A stretch of 64,000 nt of DNA from Burkholderiales bacterium (lineage in GTDB: Bacteria; Pseudomonadota; Gammaproteobacteria; Burkholderiales; Burkholderiaceae_E): positions 62,001 to 126,000 of the forward strand of contig JAPOKJ010000003.1 of assembly GCA_029977705.1 (NCBI GenBank), in the 5' to 3' direction. The position numbers were made by a program, and so were the translations under genes. Within the stretch, counting starts at the first letter, position 1, and each line of letters starts with the position of its first letter. The notes beneath the pieces were generated by a model. The model had not been told where the DNA came from. It saw only the letters and a program-made list of their open reading frames with translations, and made no database searches. Below are positions 59,746 to 64,000 of the stretch, one piece after another.

Positions 59746-61485
59746 TCATGCGTCTCCTGTTGTACCGATGGGCGCATCTTGTCGCGCGTGCAGGCGCTCT
59801 TGTGCAGCCAGGAAGGCCTCGTGGGTGCTCAGGAAGACCCGCCCCTCGAGACGCTCGCCCAGACCGGTGCCGCGCAAGCGGTCCATCACCGGTCCCTTGA
59901 TTTCGGCCAGCCACAGGAGGATGCCGCGCTGGCCCAGGCTGCGCTCGAGCTCGGTGAGCATGGCCAGGGCGGTGGCATCGATCTGGTTGATCGCCGAGCC
60001 AATGATCAGGAAGATCCGCGTCTGCGGCTGGGCCTGCAACAGGCTCTCGATGCGCGCTTCCACCACACTGGCGTTGGCAAAGAACAGGCTTTCGTCAATG
60101 CGCAGTGCGATCAGGCCCGGCAGGGTCTCGACCCGATGGCGCGCGATGTTGCGAAAGTGCTCGCTGCCGGCAAGCCGCCCGACCACCGCCATGTGGGGTC
60201 GCGTGCTGCGCCAGACCAGGGCACCCAGCGAGAGCACCACGCCGATCAGGATGCCTGCTTCGACACCGATGAGCAGCACGCCCAAAAAGGTGCCGATCAG
60301 GGACAGCGCGTCAGCACGGTCATAGTGCCAGGCCTGGCGCAGGGTCTGCACGTCGATCAGGCTGCTGACTGCGATCATGATCGTGGCCGCCAGCACCGCA
60401 TGGGGCAGCGGCCGGAACCAGGGCGTCAGGAACAGCACCACCACCAGCATCAGCACGGCCGCCATCACGCCAGCCAGCGGCGTTCGCGCCCCGGCGGCAT
60501 CATTGACCACCGAACGGGCAAAGCCCCCGGTCACCGGGTAGCCGCCCGACAGGGCACTGGCCAGATTGGCAGCCCCCAATCCGAGCAGTTCGCGATCGGG
60601 ATCGATGCGCTGCTGCTTGCGCAGCGCCAGCGACTGGGCCACCGAGACGCTCTCGACAAAGCCCACCAGGGCCAGAAGGGCGGCCGGCAGCAGCAGTTCG
60701 GACCACTGCGCCAGCGCTGGCCATTGCCCGGGCCACCCCGGCAGGCCTGCGGGCACCGGCCCGACCACCGACACGCCGCCCGGGCCGTCCAGGGACCAGA
60801 AGCGCACCACCAGGATCGCAGTGATCACCACCAGCATCGGCGCCAGGCGGGCCAGCAGATCGGAGGGTTTGGATGGCAGGCCGAAAGCACGCAACAAGGG
60901 GGCCAGATGACGCCGCGCCAATGCCAGCAGCAACAGGCTGGACAGGCCGATCAGGGCGGTCGCGCCATGGGCGGTCGGCAAGGCCTGGGCCAGATGCAGG
61001 AGCAGGCCGAGTCCGCCCTGTCCCTGCAGGTTCAGGCCGAGCAGGGGCTTGAGCTGGCCCAGCAGGATGAGAACGGCTGAACCACTGATGAAGCCGCTGA
61101 TGACCGGGTGACTGAGCAGGTGGGCCAGAAAGCCGAAGCGCAGCAGGCCGAACAACAGCAGCATGGCGCCCGAAAGCGCGGCCAGGCCTGCGGCCAGGGC
61201 CAGGTATTGCGCAGACCCTGGCGGGGCCAGGCCGTGCAGGGCGCTGGCGGTCATCAGCGACAGCACGGCAACCGGGCCCACTGCCAGGCTCATGCTCGAG
61301 CCGAAGGCGGCATACGCCATGATCGGCAACACGCTGGCATACAGGCCGACCTGGGCAGGCAGGCCCGCCATCAAGGCATAGGCCAGACTCTGGGGGATCA
61401 GCATCACCGCGACCACGAAGCCGGCGATCAGGTCGCCGGCCAGGTCGTCACGACGGTAGGATTTGAGCCAGTCAGGCAGGCTCAT
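59746..61485 (-). CDS. SulP/SLC26-family anion transporter with STAS domain
   Basis: A 579-residue transporter. About 12-14 helices begin with LPDWLKSYRRDDLAGDLIAG and VAVMLIPQSLAYALMAGLP, the SulP signature, followed by AVGPVAVLSLMTASAL and RSVVNDAAGARTPLAGV. A C-terminal cytoplasmic STAS domain (about 440-555; RIFLIIGSAINQIDATALAM) ends it. The anion is likely sulfate or bicarbonate. The neighbouring YeeE/YedE genes favour a sulfur anion. ATG 61485 (MSLPDW) is preferred over the TTG two codons upstream. It overlaps nothing but stands one base before NadX paralog 2. Confidence 0.92.
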   Translation of the reverse strand: MSLPDWLKSYRRDDLAGDLIAGFVVAVMLIPQSLAYALMAGLPAQVGLYASVLPIMAYAAFGSSMSLAVGPVAVLSLMTASALHGLAPPGSAQYLALAAGLAALSGAMLLLFGLLRFGFLAHLLSHPVISGFISGSAVLILLGQLKPLLGLNLQGQGGLGLLLHLAQALPTAHGATALIGLSSLLLLALARRHLAPLLRAFGLPSKPSDLLARLAPMLVVITAILVVRFWSLDGPGGVSVVGPVPAGLPGWPGQWPALAQWSELLLPAALLALVGFVESVSVAQSLALRKQQRIDPDRELLGLGAANLASALSGGYPVTGGFARSVVNDAAGARTPLAGVMAAVLMLVVVLFLTPWFRPLPHAVLAATIMIAVSSLIDVQTLRQAWHYDRADALSLIGTFLGVLLIGVEAGILIGVVLSLGALVWRSTRPHMAVVGRLAGSEHFRNIARHRVETLPGLIALRIDESLFFANASVVEARIESLLQAQPQTRIFLIIGSAINQIDATALAMLTELERSLGQRGILLWLAEIKGPVMDRLRGTGLGERLEGRVFLSTHEAFLAAQERLHARQDAPIGTTGDA

Positions 61486-61538
61486 CAGCAAGGCAAGCCC
61501 ATCAGTCAGGCACCCCCATCAAGCTGGCAGCCGGCCAT

Positions 61539-61970
61539 TCAAGCGCTTGGCCGCCCGCCGCTTCGGCGCAGCAACGCCACCAGGGCCATGCCGGCACACA
61601 TCGCCAGCACGAACAGGGCGGCCTGCGTCTGGCCTGCCCCCAGGGCCACCAGGGCGGGACCTGGGCAGAATCCGGTCATGCCCCAGCCGGCCCCGAACAA
61701 CAGGCTGCCGCCGATCAGGCGCATGTCGATGCGGCGTTCGGCCGGCGTCTCGAGCGGCCCGCCCAGCACCGCAGAACCGCGCCGGTAGACGAGCGCAAAG
61801 CCCACCAGGCCGATCAGGACTGCGCCCCCCATGACCAGGGCCAACGAGGGATCCCAGGCACCCGCCAGATCCAGAAAGCCGATCACCTTGCCCGGGTCGG
61901 CCATGCCCGCCAGGATCAGGGCGAGCCCGAAACCGAGACCGGCCAGAAAGTCCACCGCGCGTCGTAACAT
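61539..61970 (-). CDS. YeeE/YedE-family half transporter (DUF6691 type)
   Basis: A 143-residue membrane protein with four helices. The segments GFGLALILAGMADPGKVIGF and GSLLFGAGWGMTGFCPGPAL mark the family; the Cys in GFCPGPA is the thiosulfate-handling Cys of full-length YeeE. It is half the length of YeeE and pairs with the gene 9 bases upstream, which gives the other half. Such pairs (PmpA/PmpB-like) are thought to bring thiosulfate-like sulfur into the cell. It lies 53 bp before the SulP gene on the same strand. Confidence 0.88.
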   Translation of the reverse strand: MLRRAVDFLAGLGFGLALILAGMADPGKVIGFLDLAGAWDPSLALVMGGAVLIGLVGFALVYRRGSAVLGGPLETPAERRIDMRLIGGSLLFGAGWGMTGFCPGPALVALGAGQTQAALFVLAMCAGMALVALLRRSGGRPSA

Positions 61971-61979
61971 GGGTTTGCC

Positions 61980-62414
61980 TCAGGCCTTGATCAGGTGACG
62001 AAGAATGAAGCCCGCCGCGAAGCCGGTCGCCATGAAACAAAGTGTTGCCACGAGCGATCGGGGCGAGCGCCGAGACAGCCCGCACACCCCATGGCCACTG
62101 GTGCATCCTCCCGCCAGCCGGGTGCCGATGCCGACCAGCAGACCGCCCGCAATGAGCAGCAGGTTGGAGGCCTCGATGCGCATCAGAAGGCGCCCTCCCC
62201 CGGCCATCCACACCCACGGTGCCAGCAGCACGCCGGCCAGAAAGCACAGGCGCCACAGGGCATCGGCCGGACGGGCCGGCAACAGGCCGGCCAGGATGCC
62301 GCTGGCGCCCAGGATGCGGCCATTGAGCAGCAGGTAGATCACCGAGCAAAGCCCCAGCAGCAGGCCGCCTGCCAGCGAGGCGCCCGGTGTGAAATGGGTC
62401 CAGTCAATCGTCAT
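61980..62414 (-). CDS. YeeE/YedE-family half transporter
   Basis: A 144-residue membrane protein with four helices. The motif RLAGGCTSGHGVCGLSR contains the two Cys typical of the N-terminal half of YeeE. It is the first of the two half-proteins; the other starts 9 bases after its stop. The pair, followed by SulP and NadX paralog 2, makes a four-gene operon likely concerned with inorganic sulfur. ATG 62414 (MTIDWTHF) is preferred over the ATG 17 codons upstream. Confidence 0.87.
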   Translation of the reverse strand: MTIDWTHFTPGASLAGGLLLGLCSVIYLLLNGRILGASGILAGLLPARPADALWRLCFLAGVLLAPWVWMAGGGRLLMRIEASNLLLIAGGLLVGIGTRLAGGCTSGHGVCGLSRRSPRSLVATLCFMATGFAAGFILRHLIKA

Positions 62415-62495
62415 GAAGCACCTGTTCAAAGGGTTCGGAGGGCCGCGCGAGGCGCCCATCGGCAAGGGCCGAACAACAGCCCGCGAGGCAGGCCA

Positions 62496-62945
62496 TCATT
62501 TGGCAAACAGTTGCGACAGGTCGCCGAAGGCCTTGAACTCGAGGGCATTGCCGGAGGGGTCGAGAAAGAACATCGTCGCCTGTTCGCCCACCTGCCCCTT
62601 GAAGCGGATATAAGGTTCGATGATGAAGGTCGTGCCGGCCGCCGTCAGCCGGTCGGCCAGGGCCTGCCACTCAGCCATGGGCAGGATGCCCCCGAAGTGT
62701 CGCACCGGCACCCCATGGCCATCGACCTGATTCTGGCTGCGGTGCCCGCATTCATCGGGCGCCAGGTGGGCCACGATCTGGTGTCCGTAGAAGTCGAAAT
62801 CCACCCATTCATCAGAGCTGCGACCCTCACCGCAGCCGAGCAGCCCGCCGTAGAAGGCGCGAGCCTCCTGAAGGTCGCGAACCGGGAAGGCAAGGTGGAA
62901 CAAGGCCTGGCGCGGGGCACTCTGTACAGTCTGGAGGGTGGTCAT
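62496..62945 (-). CDS. VOC (glyoxalase/bleomycin-resistance) family protein
   Basis: A 149-residue protein of two beta-alpha-beta3 modules. The first begins [20 protein letters not shown] with the metal His17, the second [19 protein letters not shown] with another His, and NALEFKAF supplies the Glu, giving the His/His/Glu site of the fold. The reaction is unknown; similar proteins act on small aldehydes, aromatics or amino acids. It is 81 bp upstream of the YeeE/YedE pair on the same strand. Confidence 0.87.
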   Translation of the reverse strand: MTTLQTVQSAPRQALFHLAFPVRDLQEARAFYGGLLGCGEGRSSDEWVDFDFYGHQIVAHLAPDECGHRSQNQVDGHGVPVRHFGGILPMAEWQALADRLTAAGTTFIIEPYIRFKGQVGEQATMFFLDPSGNALEFKAFGDLSQLFAK

Positions 62946-63111
62946 GGCGAAACGGCAAGGGCTTCAGGGTGAATGCAAGGCGCCAGCACTGGCCGACTCG
63001 CGCAAAGCGTGGATGCACGGCGCCGGCGCTGGCCGGCCTGCCGAAAGTATAAGCGCAGGCGGGATCGGACAAGGTCGAATAACATGACGAGCCCGCGACC
63101 CGGCCCAGGGT

Positions 63112-64000
63112 TCAGCGCGTCATTGCGCCATAGACCAGGGCCTGCACCTGCTCGCGGTAGTACTTGCGCAGGTCACCCGGCGCTGCCGTGCCCAGCACCA
63201 CCACCAGCCGCTCCTTGGGATCGGCAAAGAAGGCCGTGCCATAGGCCCCGTTCCAGGAGTATTCGCCCGGATTGCCGGGGACTGCCGCCAGGCCGGCCTG
63301 CTGGCGCACCGCCACACCGAGACCGAAGCCATAGCCCTCGCGATGCGGCTCGACCGCAGCCACCATGTTGCGGATGTCCGGGCCAAGATGATTGGTGGTC
63401 ATCAGGGCCACGATCTTCGGGCTCAGGACGCGCTGCTTGCCCAATGCGCCACCGTTGAGCAGCATCTGCCCAAAGCGCAGGTAGTCCGGCACCGTGCCGA
63501 AGGCGCAGGCACCGCCACAGTCATGCTGGGACTGCTGGTCGAGCACCACCACCGACTGGGGCTTGCCGGTGAGCGGATCGTTGGCAAAGGGACGGGCCAG
63601 CCGTGCGCGCTTTTCCTGCGGGACGGCGAAGGTGGTATCGACCATGCCCAGCGGCTGCCAGACCTGGGTCTGCAGGTACTGGCCGAGACGCTGTCCGGAG
63701 ACCTTCTCGACCACGGCACCGAGCACATCGGTGGAGAAGCTGTACTCGAATTGCGCGCCCGGCTGATGCACCAGGGGCAGTTGCGTGATGCGCTTGATGA
63801 AGGCCTCGGTATCGCCCTCCATCGCCGGGGTCGTGCCGCCCGGGTAGAGCTTGGCCACCGGATGATCACCGCGCCCGCCATAGGTCAGTCCCGAGGTGTG
63901 GCGCATCAGGTCCTGAATGAAGATCGGCCGCTTCTGCGGCTCAAAGCGCAGGCTGCCATCGGGCTGCGGCAGGGCCACCTGCATCTTTGCAAAATCCGGG
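63112..64000 (-). CDS. serine hydrolase (beta-lactamase-related esterase), C-terminal part
   Basis: The N-terminal portion lies beyond the window; 295 or so residues are visible, beginning PDFAKMQ. The catalytic Ser-x-x-Lys motif is outside. Visible marks are RHTSGLTYGG, the YSFSTDVLG segment in place of the class C Tyr-x-Asn, and YSWNGAYGT (W-x-G as in EstB-type esterases). A hydrolase acting on esters rather than beta-lactams is more likely. The 166-bp gap upstream of the VOC gene shows no clear promoter. Confidence 0.85.
   Translation of the reverse strand, partial: PDFAKMQVALPQPDGSLRFEPQKRPIFIQDLMRHTSGLTYGGRGDHPVAKLYPGGTTPAMEGDTEAFIKRITQLPLVHQPGAQFEYSFSTDVLGAVVEKVSGQRLGQYLQTQVWQPLGMVDTTFAVPQEKRARLARPFANDPLTGKPQSVVVLDQQSQHDCGGACAFGTVPDYLRFGQMLLNGGALGKQRVLSPKIVALMTTNHLGPDIRNMVAAVEPHREGYGFGLGVAVRQQAGLAAVPGNPGEYSWNGAYGTAFFADPKERLVVVLGTAAPGDLRKYYREQVQALVYGAMTR

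Overview
The window is high-GC DNA, densely packed with genes and with very short gaps. Two Bug-type tripartite-tricarboxylate-transporter binding proteins, a sigma-54/PEP-CTERM gene, several RND efflux systems and many LysR/AraC regulators suggest a free-living betaproteobacterium, probably of the order Burkholderiales. This is inference from gene content; no rRNA is present and the genus cannot be named. No transposase, integrase, phage gene or CRISPR array was seen, so this looks like ordinary chromosome.

Layout. 0-7 kb: an alcohol dehydrogenase fragment, a GDT1-type and a CDF-type metal exporter, recQ, a quinone oxidoreductase, and a D-serine dehydratase-like enzyme divergent from a LysR regulator. 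7.0-14.6 kb is the most striking part. A strong sigma-70 promoter drives a yybP-ykoY (manganese) riboswitch leader. Behind it lie a TerC protein fused to a universal-stress domain and, with overlapping or nearly abutting genes, a complete heavy-metal RND efflux set (outer-membrane factor, lipoprotein adaptor, CzcA-like pump). 14.7-21.8 kb: gamma-glutamyltransferase, chromate transporter, cytochrome c, a phosphoesterase, and a compact arsenosugar cluster (two glycosyltransferases and the radical-SAM protein ArsS). 21.8-31 kb: aroQ, an acyl-CoA dehydrogenase, a hydrolase, a four-gene MFS plus MacAB-like export operon, and a sodium:solute symporter with a His-rich tail. 31-38.7 kb: a CYP153-like P450, the fluoride channel crcB, a Bug protein with its LysR regulator, a multidrug MFS pump, an HtrA protease, a MarC protein and tRNA-Ala(CGC). 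38.7-48.2 kb: a catabolic cluster (aspartate dehydrogenase, Bug protein, hydrolase), a GlxA-type regulator with a TauD-like dioxygenase, a tannase-family lipoprotein, a cyclase, a ModA-like binding protein and a Crp/Fnr regulator. 48.2-54.1 kb: a second RND efflux operon whose pump gene carries an in-frame stop codon. 54.2-64 kb: enoyl-CoA hydratase divergent from an AidB-like acyl-CoA dehydrogenase, a PEP-CTERM SGNH hydrolase behind a sigma-54 promoter, an acyltransferase, a sulfur-transport operon (two YeeE/YedE halves, SulP) coupled to a second aspartate dehydrogenase paralog, a VOC protein, and the C-terminal part of a serine hydrolase.

Structure not explained by genes: a dispersed inverted-repeat family of about 50 bp occurs three times. 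Two copies sit in convergent gene gaps, and one lies inside a reading frame, where it forms the oversized start of a lipoprotein signal peptide. A four-unit 11-bp tandem array lies upstream of the P450 gene, and dyads lie between divergent regulator/target pairs.

Metal handling is the common thread of the left third: GDT1, CDF, riboswitch/TerC/RND, chromate and arsenic genes. The best candidate for something undescribed is the manganese-riboswitch operon that appears to put an RND metal pump under the same leader as a TerC-Usp fusion.
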